Assembly (NCBI GenBank): GCA_964019155.1
Contig: OZ025240.1
Coordinates: 20,311,521-20,375,520 of the forward strand
Direction of reading: 5' to 3'
DNA: 64,000 bases
Origin: Osedax fenrisi
Lineage: Eukaryota > Annelida > Polychaeta > Sabellida > Siboglinidae
Under the pieces are notes generated by a model that saw only the letters and a program-made list of their open reading frames with translations, ran no database searches and was not told where the DNA came from. Of this stretch, positions 1 to 11,860 are shown piece after piece. The stretch's first letter is position 1. Every line of letters begins with the position of its first letter. The translations under genes and the position numbers were made by a program.

Positions 1-64
1 AACTATAAATATGATTTTTAAATAAAAATGTTTAGCTATTCAATACATTTTAATATATAAATAT

Positions 65-123
<59 letters not shown>

Positions 124-201
124 GTGAATTACACAGTGTAATAAAATAACTATATAAAAAATGTAATAATATTCGATACATTATAATTATAATAATAATA
201 G

Positions 202-234
<33 letters not shown>

Positions 235-287
235 GTAAATTTTTATAAAGCTGTATTTACACTCAAAATTAAATGTAATATAAAATA

Positions 288-367
<80 letters not shown>

Positions 368-420
368 ATATCAATATCAATACCAGTTAGTCTTTATTAT
401 GGATTATAACAATGTTATAA
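1..420. repeat. Diverged direct repeat with (TA)n, first copy
   Basis: A block with the order 'gtttagctattca', long (TA)n, 'taactatata', 'tttataaagctgtatttaca', (TA)n, 'tatcaataccagttag' occurs here and again, shortened and diverged, at about 660-960. No gene is visible. The rest up to 550 is non-coding AT-rich sequence. Confidence 0.7.
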
Positions 421-549
421 ATAGAAAAATGGATATTCTACAAATTATCATATTTATTTTTTTACAATTCATAATTCAGGATTTCGCAAAGGAAGAAGCA
501 CAGTCGTCATGAGATGTAGACATGATCCAGAAGTAACACATTTGTGTTG

Positions 550-615
550 TCATCGATGTCTATACTTATTATTCTTCTTTATCATCCTCTTTAGTTGGTC
601 GATGTATTTTATGTC
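550..615 (-). CDS. Terminal exon of a partial RMDN-like paralog
   Basis: Read on the minus strand, a 'ttacag' acceptor is followed by 22 codons ending in TGA, beginning DIKYIDQLKRMIKK. This matches in length, phase 0 and pattern the terminal exon of the plus-strand RMDN gene at 30159-30218 (DIRYQDEVKQLLLKY). In RMDN/PTPIP51 proteins this is the helical C-terminal tail after the last TPR-like repeat. With the exon at 2374-2505 it forms the 3' end of a second RMDN-like gene. I could not find its upstream exons, so it may be a gene running past recognisable homology or a partial duplicate. The assignment is by homology to the neighbouring locus; expression is unknown. Confidence 0.6.
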   Translation of the reverse strand, partial: DIKYIDQLKRMIKKNNKYRHR

Positions 616-710
616 CTGTAATATTTATTATATTTGTTAAGCTAGATAATCAAAGTAAATTAGATATATATTATTTTTAAATAAAATGTTTAGCTATTCA
701 GTGCATTTAA

Positions 711-771
<61 letters not shown>

Positions 772-918
772 GTAAGAAAATAACTATATAGTAAATTAAA
801 TAATATTCGATAAATTAGAATTATAATAATAGTAGACATATATATGAATTTTTATAAAGCTGTATTTACACTCAAAAGTAAATGTAATATAAAACAATAT
901 TATATATATATATATATA

Positions 919-1380
919 TCAATATCAATACCAGTTAGTTTTATCTATTGCTATTTTTAATTCACCTGGTTTCTCCTTCTAATTTTCTATATTATTTTAT
1001 AAGAAACCATATATAAATACATACACACTTCTTCTATCTACTCTAAATATGAATAATACATATTATTATATCACTGTTTACTTCCCGAATCATACTCATA
1101 TGATATCATTAAATACCTATATTATAATAACATATTATACTTCTATATATACCTTCTTCCACAATATAAGATATTTACATTTTATTATCAAAGCTGCCTT
1201 TATATATCATATTGTAGTGAGATAATATATTGTACTACAATTCACAAATAATAATACTAATAATAATAATAACAATAATAAAGTTTATTTATATACTTAA
1301 ATAATAGTAGCAACAATTCTTTAAAGAGTAATCAAATAATTTAACAAACATAAATAAATTATAATATATATATTCTCATC

Positions 1381-1411
<31 letters not shown>

Positions 1412-1876
1412 CAATATCAATACCAGTTAGTTTTATCTATTGCTATTTTTAATTCACCTGGTTTCTCCTTCTAATTTTCTATATTATTTTATAAGAAACC
1501 ATATATAAATACATACACACTTCTTCTATCTACTCTAAATATGAATAATACATATTATTATATCACTGTTTACTTCCCGAATCATACTCATATGATATCA
1601 TTAAATACCTATATTATAATAACATATTATACTTCTATATATACCTTCTTCCACAATATAAGATCTTTACATTTTATTATCAAAGCTGCCTTTATATATC
1701 ATATTGTAGTGAGATAATATATTGTACTACAATTCACAAATAATAATACTAATAATAATAATAACAATAATAAAGTTTATTTATATACTTAAATAATAGT
1801 AGCAACAATTCTTTAAAGAGTAATCAAATAATTTAACAAAAATAAATAAATTATAATATATATATTCTCATCGACA
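919..1876. repeat. Recent ~490-bp tandem direct duplication
   Basis: About 460 bp starting at 'tcaatatcaataccagttag' (919) is repeated nearly unchanged from 1411 to 1876, separated by a (TA)n stretch. The two copies differ by only a few bases, so the duplication is young. No coding potential is seen; it lies inside the presumed last intron of the minus-strand RMDN-like paralog. Confidence 0.9.
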
Positions 1877-1948
1877 TAGGTAGATTGTTCCATACCGAGG
1901 CAACAGAAATTTGAAGGACCTATTTATGTCATTTATATATATATATAT

Positions 1949-1989
<41 letters not shown>

Positions 1990-2373
1990 TATATTACAAT
2001 TAATGTCAACTAAATTCATCAATGTAAATGAAAAATATTATCGATGTTTTAAAAGAAAATTTAATTATTTTATATATACACATATATTACTTATCAACTC
2101 ATTGACAGGTATTATAATAATATATATGTGTAGTATATAGTATATACTAAATAATGTAGTCATCAAAATTGATATATTATATGTAATGAAGATATTTTTT
2201 TTAAATGTAGGTATATGTTTGTTAAATGTAGGTTTTTAAATACTAATAATTTAACAAATTAAAATACCGATAAATAAATATATTGAATGTTATAGAACAA
2301 TTTTAATTTTGTGGGGTTCACATCATTCATTCAACAATGTTAATATGTATATATGTATATCATAATAATATAC

Positions 2374-2505
2374 CTGTACTCCTTTAGCTTTCATATGCTG
2401 GGCCTTGCATAAATATTCCGCAGATATTTTATATTTTGAATTGCTGAAATAACACTTGCCCATATAAAGTGTATTTCCTACGTCTTTGGGATTTAGGGAT
2501 TCACT
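2374..2505 (-). CDS. Penultimate exon of a partial RMDN-like paralog
   Basis: On the minus strand an 'ataag' acceptor opens a 44-codon exon (SESLNPKDVGNTLYMGKC...) that closes at CAG|GTATAT, phase 0 at both ends. It aligns with the 45-codon exon of the plus-strand RMDN gene at 28660-28794 (SETLKPNSNIGNLLYLGKC...), including the GKC and the KAQ motif. In the family this is the last TPR-like hairpin. The flanking intron is also recognisably similar. The frame is open throughout and more diverged than the frameshifted copy upstream, so it looks like an old paralog exon kept under constraint. A 1.76-kb intron separates it from the terminal exon at 550-615. Confidence 0.65.
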
Positions 2506-2708
2506 CTTATATTGTAGTAAATATAATTATATGTTGCAGTTATATAATAACTGAATTATAGATAAATAATCATTGTGAATGCACTCGTAATATATATATA
2601 TATATAAACCTAATAAATCTCCTGAATAAATTATGGAACTAAGAATTCTTCTGCATGAATTTAACATTATTTACATGTAAATGTGTACATATACATATAT
2701 CACATATT

Positions 2709-2712
<4 letters not shown>

Positions 2713-2751
<39 letters not shown>

Positions 2752-2759
2752 TATGTACT

Positions 2760-2824
<65 letters not shown>
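2713..2824. repeat. (TA)n microsatellite
   Basis: Two long TA runs separated by 'ctatgtacttg'. They give rise to Ile/Tyr-rich spurious open frames on both strands. Other long (TA)n runs lie at about 58-120, 296-365, 3250-3334, 4431-4484, 13861-13922, 14009-14115, 20690-20752, 47568-47607 and 59470-59531. Confidence 0.95.
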
Positions 2825-2828
<4 letters not shown>

Positions 2829-2845
2829 GTAATACAATATTGAAC

Positions 2846-2994
2846 CTCTAAGCTTTTAGAAGTAATATTCTGTGACTTTTTCAACCACTCCATTGCTTTT
2901 TTGTACTCAGATTTATATATGTAGCTTTATATATATGACACTTTCCCAGATATAGTAGGTTACCGATATTGCCATTTGGTTTTAGTGTTTCACT
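2846..2994 (-). pseudogene. Frameshifted copy of the RMDN penultimate exon
   Basis: This minus-strand segment copies exon 8 of the plus-strand RMDN gene (28660-28794) with about ten base differences over 135 positions, and it keeps the same acceptor and donor contexts. A 14-base insertion (acatatataaatct) after the codons for IYKA shifts the frame into a TGA a few codons later. Similarity continues about 170 bp into the flanking intron, to about 3180. It is an inverted duplicate, much closer to the plus-strand gene than the neighbouring exon at 2374-2505 is. It may be a failed tandem exon duplication or a fragment of a third copy. Confidence 0.75.
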
Positions 2995-3179
2995 CTGATG
3001 AAGTAGTAAAGTAAATGTTGTGGTTATAATTAAGAACTGAATCATAGTGGTGAATACGTTTGTTACATACGCTATTGTTGTAGTATCTCTAATATATCCA
3101 TATCACGAATATAAATATATATTTATACATATGTATACACTATAATTGGATTGGGATTAGACTAATTAGTTTATCATAA

Positions 3180-3275
3180 TGATTAATTGTATGCGATAAT
3201 TTATTACCTGACTAGTATGCGGTAATATAATGTAATATAATATATGCATATATATATATATATATTGATTGTATA

Positions 3276-3336
<61 letters not shown>

Positions 3337-4424
3337 TTTACCTAAAAGTATAATTATAGCTGTTAACTTATAAATTTAAACATATAAAATGAATTATTAA
3401 ATTGTATAGTGGATATTTAAATATTAATACTATTACACATATAACAATGGCTAAGTAAGAGTGAATAACAATGACCTACACATACATATACGCGAACATA
3501 AACATGAACTCCTTAGGGGTAAACTATACATAAAATACATTATCTTTATTATCGCTCAGTCAGAAATAGTATCGCCGCCATCGCAATGTAGACAATGTCT
3601 ACATAATACCAGGTTTATATATAATATATAATACATAGGTAAATCATATAGATATAAAACTAATAATCTTAATGTGAATATCTATATTAATATACTATAA
3701 TAAAATATTACAGGAAATACGGAGAAAGATATGTGTACTTACGAATAATTTAAAATAAAATTCAGCCAAAGAAATAAATTATAAATTGACATCCTATATC
3801 ATTTTATTTATTACATTTTATATATTACCTACATATTTGTAATATAATTATATAATAAATTACATTAATTGTCTTAACAAATAATGTTATATAATATGCA
3901 TAATTACTGTAAAGGACTTATTTTACATCTAATATATTCCAAATCATATATCGAGTATAATCCAAATTCAAGAGTCAATATTTAACATAGTTGTAAGGTA
4001 CTGCAGTTTTACTATTTTAAACATTAATATTGATGGCTTTACTATGAATCCTACATTTTACTTTATATTTTTCTATGTCGATGTATTAGACCAAACCTAA
4101 ATTATAGACACTCTAACCTAACTCTACATTATATAATGTTATAAAAAAGCTTATAATCTCAAGATTTTGAAGTCTCATTTGTAGAATATCAATATATTGA
4201 CAACAATTCCTTCATTCTAAGATTCTAATACCAAATATTATATATAATTACTTTAATATATTCTAAAGCTTGAATATTTATGTAGAAATATCAAGGACAT
4301 CATTATAAATATTAGTTTTATAATAAAATGAAATAGTATAATATATTATATATGTGAATATGAGAATTACCATGATATATAAATACATGTAATAACTCTC
4401 ATATGCCTATTAGGATGAATATAT

Positions 4425-4486
<62 letters not shown>

Positions 4487-5700
4487 TAATTTTGGTCGAT
4501 AAATAAGTTCATATTACTATTGTAATGACTAGGTTTATAATAACTATAGTTTAATTGCCCTGATTATTATCACATTATATGAATGTCTGAGATAATCAAT
4601 ATACTGTGTATATTATTCTATTATAATTTATCCTTATATCTAAATTAGCATAATTCTATTTCTTCTCATAGATTATTTTTCTACTTATAAGATATTTTTC
4701 TTTTAGGAATTGTATTAGTTAAATTAGCTATTGTATCCATATCTTTAATATATTCCTCTTCTCTTTCTTCCAGTGTTCTTGATGCGTTGGTATGATTTAT
4801 TTCTTTCGCTGACTAGATAATCATTATAATATTATATCTCATGAATAATTCGTTAATATTCTATATAACAGTAATATACGGTGTAAACCATTATTAATTA
4901 TTTTTAAATTAATATATTTATCAATAATTTTATATAAAAACTATACAACCCTAATTTAATTATTTAAAATGTTCTAATATTAAATTGTCTTCTATTAAAA
5001 ATCTATTTCTCTCTTATAAGAACATATATTTTCTCTTGTCGTTCTCACTGTAAACAGTGAAATTAACAGCAAATTCACACCGCCATGTTTTAAATACTTT
5101 TAAACACTATGTATATTGTATAATATATATGACATATAATTACTATTTAGTTTTCTGTACTCTTGGTTAGGATTATAATTATATATTTTGGGTCGATTTT
5201 TGTTAGTAATATTAATGTTTTATATTATAATTTTTGTTAAGCTTCCCTTGCAATATATTCGCCTATTTAAATGTAATGTTATTTATATTATATCCTTTTG
5301 AATTATTTAATTTTTATTTTTGTATTTTTTGCTCTTGTCGTTTTCAGAATTGATTTTAATTCTCTTCGTTTATCACACACATATCATTCTTAATTCTTTC
5401 AATTTTCATCATATTTTAAGTTTTTTACGTATCATTTACCAATATGTATTATATTAAAATAGATTTTATTTCGTTACCGTGATTTGATATCCAGTAGCTG
5501 ATGTATAGCTCTCATTCTGGAATGTATTGATGAGTCATCAGTGATGAGTCATACGTACATTGTATGACTAATGTACTATAGTATTATATCATTATAATGA
5601 CTCATACGTCGTACATTCTAGGATGAGTATTATATATCATATATGATTAACAATTATTTTAGAATATTAAAAGTTTAGACAGAAATATCTTTTAAGAATA
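3180..5700. other. Non-coding interval, no gene recognised
   Basis: This is AT-rich sequence with (TA)n at about 3250-3334 and 4431-4484. On the minus strand, about 4683-4830 resembles 30690-30850 and keeps a coding-like acidic stretch (LEEREEEYIKD). A cluster of 'gatgagtcat/gactcatacgt' repeats lies at 5528-5625. Nothing else is supported. Confidence 0.5.
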
Positions 5701-5721
5701 TTTTGATAATTCCTTACCCTA

Positions 5722-7886
5722 CCTTACCAGGTCGAGCTTGCTCGGCAGTTTTTGACTATCTTCTTCCATTCATCTTTATCGTCCATCGCAGTTTGCAGTT
5801 CATTTACATTTCTCAGTGTATCATCCATGAGTTGATCAACGTATGTTCTTCGCGGCCGTCCTCTTTTTCTCTCACCATGGGTAGGTTGCCATAGAATAAT
5901 ATCCTATGCCAGTTCGCACTTATTTCTCCAACAGTGTCCATAAAAACGAAGTCTTTGCTGTCGTATCGACGTGCATATATCCGGTATATTTGCATATATT
6001 TCTTTATTGGTAGGATGGTCCTTCCAAGACCTGTTTAGTATTGCCCGTAACATGCGAGTATAATTTCAACTTAGTCTTTTTTCCAGAGCTTTTGTGAGTG
6101 TCCAACTTACAGATCCATATACCAATACCGACTCAACAGTTGCTCTGAAGAAATTTCTTTTAATTCTATCCGGTAACCTAGATTTCCAAATAGCGTTCAT
6201 CTTGTTTAAAGCTGCCCATCTTTTAGCCAGTCTTATATTCATATCCTTTTCTGTTAATTTAATATAGCTTCCAAGATACTTAAAATCGGATACTTTTTTA
6301 ATGTCCTTGCCATTTAGGCTTTTCATTTTTTCATTTTCTCCTTGATTTATGCTTATGAATTGTCTTACCTGAATTTATATTCAAACCAATCTCTTTTGCC
6401 GTATTTTCAATTTTATGTAGAAGAATTGTAGCTTCGCTCGTTTTATCAGTTACTATAGCTAGATCATCTGCATAATCGACATATGTCATTTTATTGCTAT
6501 ATATCTTCTTCTCTTTCTCTCAGAGACAGAAATATTATACAAATAAATGGTGCTAGTGTATCACCTTGTAACACACCTACTGTTATAGTTATACATTCCT
6601 TATAGCCATCATCTGATCTCACAATTGATTCAGTATCTTTATAAGCTATCATAATTGAATTTATGATCTTTTTAGGTATTCCATATACTTTAAGAATCTC
6701 TGCCATCTTTCCTCGATTTATGGAATCTAAAGCTTTGGACAAATCAATAAAAAGGAGTGTAGCTATTAGATTCTTTTCGTTTACGTCTTCAAAGATCCTT
6801 CTAACTAGTAATAGATCTATTAGTTCTAAAACCATTTTGGTTTTTTCTTAATATCTTATCTACTTCAGGTCTTATTCTATTTAAAAGCATTAGATTATAT
6901 ATCTTTGCAGCTATACATGTTAGATACTACGATAGTTTGTAGAAGTTAAATTTCCTTTCTTTGTTAGCGGTATTATACAGCTTTATTCCATATACTGATA
7001 ATGTTTTGCTCGTAAACTTCATTGCAGGAAAATAGTAAGATTTCTTGAAATTTGGATATTTTCCAGATTTCCACAGGAATTTCATCTAACCCGCATGCTT
7101 TTCCATTTTTGATACTTTTTATAGACTTTTCTATTTCATATTTCGTAAAAATCTACTTTCTATATTCAAAAAATTTGAAATATTTGCTATAGTTGATGTT
7201 TTTGATTCAGGTGGTTTTCCTAAAAGATCTTTGAAATGATTGTGCCGTAACTTTATTCTTTCTATACCACTTGTTGTTTTATCTTAGTTTTATTGTTATT
7301 TTTCCTGCCAGTTATATCATTTACTACTTTCCAGGCACATGCTGATTTTTGGTTTGATACTGCAGCTTTGATTTCATCTATTTTCGACTGAAGGTAGATT
7401 TCTTGCTGAGTATCGTATGTATCATATAGTGCTTTTTGTGATAGATAATAGGAATTAATATTTTCTATTGTTGGGCAAGAGTTCTTTAATTGAGCTGCTG
7501 TTTTTAGCATATCCCTTTTTAAACATATATCGGGTTTTTACCAGGGAAATCTCTTTTTAAGTTTTTCTTTGAATGGTATAATATCAATTGCAGTTTTTCT
7601 ACAAGAAGTTTCAAAATGGTCATAAAAAGTATTTGTTGATATGTTGGATGTTTCGTCGTTAAGATTTTCAAACTTTTTTAAGACTTCGCAAATAAACTTT
7701 TTTTGAATATCAGGATTCTTTAGAGTTGTCCATTCATAGATTGTTGTTTTGATAGTCTTCTTTTTGTTTGATCTTAAACTTAATTTAAGATGGGCAGATA
7801 CAATTCTATGGTCTGATGCTATAATTTCAAATGATCCATAAGCTCTACAGTTTTTGCTGCTATTTTTCCATTTTCTATTAATCATT
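5722..7886 (-). mobile_element. RTE-like non-LTR retrotransposon, decayed, minus strand
   Basis: From 7886 downward the minus strand reads the end of an endonuclease domain (FEIIASDHRIVSAHLKLSLR), a linker region (7262-7510), and then reverse transcriptase (6497-6835: LFIDLSKALDSINR, GVLQGDTLAPF). An intact YADD box (VDYADDLAIV) sits near 6460-6480. The thumb and connection region follow (6066-6326: DFKYLGSYI). The C-terminal tail (GRPRRTYVDQLMDD) ends in a stop at about 5722. The pieces lie in different frames with several stops, so it is inactive. The YVDQLMDD-type C-terminus and the GVLQGDTLAPF box suggest an RTE-type LINE; the clade call is from memory of the families. A second copy lies at 59533-61490, and scraps near 22253 and possibly 27232. 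Confidence 0.85.
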
Positions 7887-7912
7887 ATATAATTTGATAA
7901 TTCCTAAGTACA

Positions 7913-7951
<39 letters not shown>

Positions 7952-7952
<1 letters not shown>

Positions 7953-8415
7953 TAGCCGTTTTGGCCCATTGTATGTGCTGATAGTAGAGAATTATGAGTT
8001 ATTATTAGAAAATTGCATGATCTAGGTGCATTTTAGAAATAAGAATTATATTATTTATTTTATTTAAATTAATTAATTATAAAAAAAAAATATTGAGAAA
8101 TTAATATAATATATATAATAAATGGGAGTTAGCCCTATCCAAATTAGCCCTGTCTGAATTAGCCTATAGGAGTTAGCTCTATATGAATTAGCTCTATCGG
8201 AGTTATAACTCTATCTAAATTAGCCCTATCGGAGTTAGTTCTATCTGAATTAGCATATCTGAATTAGCCATATCTGAGTTAGCCCTATCTGAATTAGCCC
8301 TATCGGAGTAGCCCTATCTGAATTAGCCCTATCGGAGTTACCCTATCTGAATTAGCCCTATCTGAATTAGCCCTATCGAGGTTAGACCTATATATAGGAG
8401 CACCTCATCTCTCGA
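7952..8415 (-). mobile_element. Helitron-like non-autonomous element with 15-bp minisatellite, copy 1
   Basis: On the minus strand the element would begin TCGAGAGATG after an A (8416) and end in CTAG followed by T (7951). That is the Helitron pattern of A|TC...CTAG|T without target duplication. Behind the CTAG terminus is a conserved segment ('ggccaaaacgg', 'ttgcatgatctaggtgcatt'), then a 15-bp minisatellite (8121-8392). Two further copies sit at 48362-48973 and 52357-52878. The termini and minisatellite are seen directly; Helitron membership is inferred and no Rep/helicase is present. Confidence 0.5.
8121..8392. repeat. 15-bp minisatellite (TTAGCCCTATCTGAA/TTAGCCCTATCGGAG)
   Basis: Alternating 15-bp units ttagccctatctgaa and ttagccctatcggag run with small indels through this interval. 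The same array recurs at 48538-48962 and 52531-52868. It is not telomeric (TTAGGG). Confidence 0.9.
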
Positions 8416-8502
8416 TAAAATAAGTTATATATATTCGTATAAGAACTGTATAATTATCAAATAATTCGTACGAAGTAATTTCGTACGAGATTACTGGTAA
8501 CC
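8416..8502. mobile_element. MITE fragment (TTACTGG/CTCGTACGA family), copy A
   Basis: The right end reads 'taatttcgtacgagattact' then GGTAACC. It shares the internal 'tatattcgtataagaactgt' segment and the TIR with copies at 40601-40822, 45641-45850, 47215-47344 and 51318-51445. The left part is missing, abutting the Helitron-like element. Confidence 0.6.
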
Positions 8503-9190
8503 ATGAATCTCATTGGATGAATCTAATTTTATTAAAAAGCGCCACCTATTGAATATGCGAGGCAAATTACTAAATTTAAATTTTTAATCTTTAATCTTAA
8601 TTTGTAAATCCACTTTAATATATGAGAACAGGGTACAATGTAACATTTTCATAGTGCATATGAAGATTAAAATATAAGTAATATAACTGGTGTATTCCGA
8701 TCTTGCATTTATTTCTTAAGTTCGTAGCATCGTTATATGTTTGGAGAAATAGGAAATATATATATATATATACTTTTTGTTTACATAGCAACCAATATAT
8801 AGTTGTGTTAATAACTGCTTAGCTTTTAAATATCTTTTAATTGTATTATTATTAAGATAAGTACGTATTCATTTATTTTTTATATTATCTATTATATTAA
8901 TATATATTAAATATTAATATCCAACTTATTTGAAATACATAATAGTTGTCTTTAAATTATAATCATATCTTATTTAGATATAATTATATTTAGTATTTGT
9001 TTACATTTTATTATAACAAAATAAAAATCCTAAAAAATAAAAAATTAATCACAAAGATAATAGAATTATAATTTCGATAAATTAATTAAATTCAAATATA
9101 TATTACATACTGTTTATGTATATTTATACTTAGCTACATTATTTACTATTTATAAAATTAATTAACTAGTAGTTTATAATAATATTATAA
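8503..9190. other. AT-rich interval, no gene seen
   Basis: No open frame, RNA gene or clear repeat was recognised between the MITE fragment and the 5' end of the CR1/L2-like LINE. Confidence 0.5.
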
Positions 9191-9579
9191 CTGATATTCT
9201 CCCGTGGATCTCCCTTGGGAATTTGCTTTTGGTAGTCGGATCTACCAACCTTCATTTGAGGTTAGCTACCAACTTACACCTAGATAGTCTACTGCTGTAT
9301 TTACTTACATACAGATCCATCAATTCTACCTCGGACGATACACTGCCTTAAATCTCAGACAATCGGACCATCATTGCCCGGCTGCCACCAAGTATACCAG
9401 GAGCCTACTAAAGTCAACCGGTGCTTGTCAAGTCAACTCGTCATATAGCAAAACGGACTGAATACCAAACTTCTTCAAAATATCCCTGTTAGGACCAGTT
9501 TTTATACATTTATTATTATATTTATTATATTTATTATTATCTATTTCATTCAATTTAATCCCACAATCTCAAGTATACC

Positions 9580-10059
9580 ATGTCCTCAAATTGTTCACAT
9601 TGTAACCTTCCCGCATGCGAATATTATCTCAAATGTAAAACATGTCCATCTATTTTACATTATAATTGTTTATACCCCGCAGCTATTATTTCTAAATCCT
9701 GGTTTCATTCTAAAAACCCCCCTCCCGCCTATGCTATTGCTATATTTAATTCACCTAACTTCATCTTCTCATGTTCCTCATGCCTAGCCTTAAATAAGTT
9801 TCCTTCGACTAATCATACAACTACTCCACCCATTACTATGCCATATTCACCTTCTACTTTAACTGACAAATCTATACATAATACTTGTTCCAAGGTAACG
9901 CCAAATATAACATCTGATATATATTCTTCTACTACGACTATTAATATCCAGCCCAAGCATCAGCCCAATGCTAATACTTGTAGAAACATTCCAAAGCTAA
10001 TGGACTTAAAATTTTCCTCAAATCACACACCAACAATAAAAACTAAAAATATTATCTAG
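9580..10059 (+). CDS. LINE ORF1 with PHD-like zinc finger (interrupted)
   Basis: The 159 residues start MSSNCSHCNLPACEYYLKC and show a C-x2-C ... C-x2-C ... HYNC ... C-x2-C spacing typical of PHD-like fingers found in CR1/L2 ORF1 proteins. A Ser/Thr/Pro-rich linker follows. The frame meets TAG at 10057-10059 but continues open for over 100 more codons (SIRSIDNSLILVLEHLL...) to about 10408. The true ORF1 was longer, and this stop is a mutation. The expected role is RNA-binding and chaperone function in retrotransposition. Confidence 0.7.
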   Translation: MSSNCSHCNLPACEYYLKCKTCPSILHYNCLYPAAIISKSWFHSKNPPPAYAIAIFNSPNFIFSCSSCLALNKFPSTNHTTTPPITMPYSPSTLTDKSIHNTCSKVTPNITSDIYSSTTTINIQPKHQPNANTCRNIPKLMDLKFSSNHTPTIKTKNII

Positions 10060-10558
10060 TCTTCATCCATACGCTCCATAGATAATTCCCTCATACTAGT
10101 ACTTGAACACCTTCTTCCTTATGAAGTTAACTATAATTTCATAGTATCATTAATTGACTATATAAAACTTCCACATTCTTATATTACTTCTGCCTCATTT
10201 CTTACCAGTACTGCTATATTACGTTTCACTAATATTTCTGCTCGTGATATATGTTTCTCCTCCCTTCTAAAAATCTCACCACATAGTAATTTTAAGCATA
10301 TATTTATTCGTCATTATTTACCTGACTCTACTAGACTTCTTGGTAAGGTACTATATCATGCCCTAAAACAAAAACTCACGCCCATTTTGTATAAAGTATT
10401 TTTTTAATAATCGTTCCCAAACATTTGAACTTAGAGATAAAAAAAATCCTCTTTCATATCCCCCTTTTCTCATCCCTGAATCTGATCCAACAAAATGGTT
10501 TGATTCTTTTGATCACTATAAGAAATCATTTATAAATAATTCTTCCTCTCAAGCCTGA

Positions 10559-11860
10559 CTATCCTATAATATAGCCTTGATCAATATTCGCTCCTTGAGA
10601 TCAAATATATCCCTTCTGTTCCCATACCTTAAATTACAAAAATTTATTATAATCGCATTGACTGATACCTGGATTTCTAATAATGACTCTGATATATTTG
10701 CCTCCATCTTGGACTTTGGATATACACTCTATCTCGCTCCACGACAAACGGGCCGTGGTGGTGGGGTAGGATTTATGATACGTAATGATTTTTACCTATC
10801 TCCATCCATTTCATTCACCCCCTTTTCATATAGTGATTGTATTTCGCTGACCCTCAAGCTTCCTAACTTAACTTTACATCTTACAGTTATCTATCGTCCC
10901 CCAAAACCTGAAACCAGTTTATTCTTTGATGAATTTCATGATTTTATCCATAAACTTCCTTCATCTTCATCCTATCTACCAATAGTTCTTGGTGACTTAA
11001 ACTATCACTATAATTCTCCCATCTATACCCATGGTGACTTTAAACTCCTAACTGAGTCTCTTTCCTTGTGCCAACATATATCATTTCCTACCCATTCTAG
11101 TGGCAATACACTTGATATGATATTTACACCCCTATCCAGTCCTCTTATTAGATGTATAAACCCTAACTACTTTCAAAAAATTGAACTACTAACTGATCAT
11201 TTTATTATTGAATTCTCTATAAATCTAAAATTCACAAATATTAAACGAAAAAGTATTACATATAGAGATTTTAAGTCTATCGACCTACCAAGATTTGTAA
11301 ACAATATAAAAACTGAGATCTCTTCTTCAACTTCCCTCTGTCCGGTACTCCTAAACTCCACTCTCCTAAATATTATCAATATACATGCACCTACAAAAAC
11401 TACATTAATTACCGACCGCCCTTTTTCTCCCTGGTTCTCCCACGAACTTTTCATCTTCAAGAAGAGTGTTCGAAAATTTGAGAAGAAATTTCTTAAAAAT
11501 CCTTCTACTGAAACTAAATTAGCACTATCACTAGCTAGAAAAAATTACAAATCTACTATATCTCGTTCAAAATCTATCTATTATAACAAAAAGATAGCAT
11601 TGATATCCTCCAATCCTCGCAAATTATTTAAAATAGCAAATAAAATTCTCTCTCCTCCAGATGAAAAAATCCTCCCCATTTTACCTAACACGTCAAATTT
11701 TCAACTGTGTTCTCTTTTTGAAAAATTCTTTAAACATAAAATTGCAAGCATTAATAATATTATTTGCGCATCTACTCAACCCATACTCAATCCTACCATA
11801 TATATTACCCATCATATTGACTCATTAAGTACATTACACTATATTATCTACCTTAAATAG
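10559..11860 (+). CDS. LINE ORF2, endonuclease half
   Basis: The apurinic-type endonuclease shows INIRSLRSN, ALTDTWIS, TGRGGGVGF, VIYRPP, VLGDLNYHYNSP and LTDHFIIEFS, all in family order. Residues after about 300 form the EN-RT linker rich in Lys and Ser. The frame ends at TAG 11858-11860 just where RT should begin. The open frame extends upstream of the first supplied methionine-equivalent (a TTG) to a TGA at about 10556. In the active element this domain nicks target DNA to prime reverse transcription. Confidence 0.8.
   Translation, partial: LSYNIALINIRSLRSNISLLFPYLKLQKFIIIALTDTWISNNDSDIFASILDFGYTLYLAPRQTGRGGGVGFMIRNDFYLSPSISFTPFSYSDCISLTLKLPNLTLHLTVIYRPPKPETSLFFDEFHDFIHKLPSSSSYLPIVLGDLNYHYNSPIYTHGDFKLLTESLSLCQHISFPTHSSGNTLDMIFTPLSSPLIRCINPNYFQKIELLTDHFIIEFSINLKFTNIKRKSITYRDFKSIDLPRFVNNIKTEISSSTSLCPVLLNSTLLNIINIHAPTKTTLITDRPFSPWFSHELFIFKKSVRKFEKKFLKNPSTETKLALSLARKNYKSTISRSKSIYYNKKIALISSNPRKLFKIANKILSPPDEKILPILPNTSNFQLCSLFEKFFKHKIASINNIICASTQPILNPTIYITHHIDSLSTLHYIIYLK

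Noticed and set aside
489..523. Plus-strand DFAKEEAQSS before a stop, which looked like an RMDN terminal exon
   Set aside because: The minus-strand exon at 550-615 fits the terminal exon far better in length, phase and sequence, and agrees with the strand of the 2374-2505 exon.
2655..2893. Open frames of alternating Ile-Tyr on both strands
   Set aside because: Pure (TA)n translation. The same applies to the frames at 13201-13495, 13982-14251, 47772-48193 and 51915-52193.
3540..3605. Minus-strand 'AMAAILF', resembling the RMDN exon 7 segment ending in LF
   Set aside because: Only about seven residues match. The rest of the exon is absent and the frame closes at once.
8121..8392. Possible telomeric repeat (TTAGCCC)
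   Set aside because: The unit is 15 bp and contains no TTAGGG or CCCTAA tandem.
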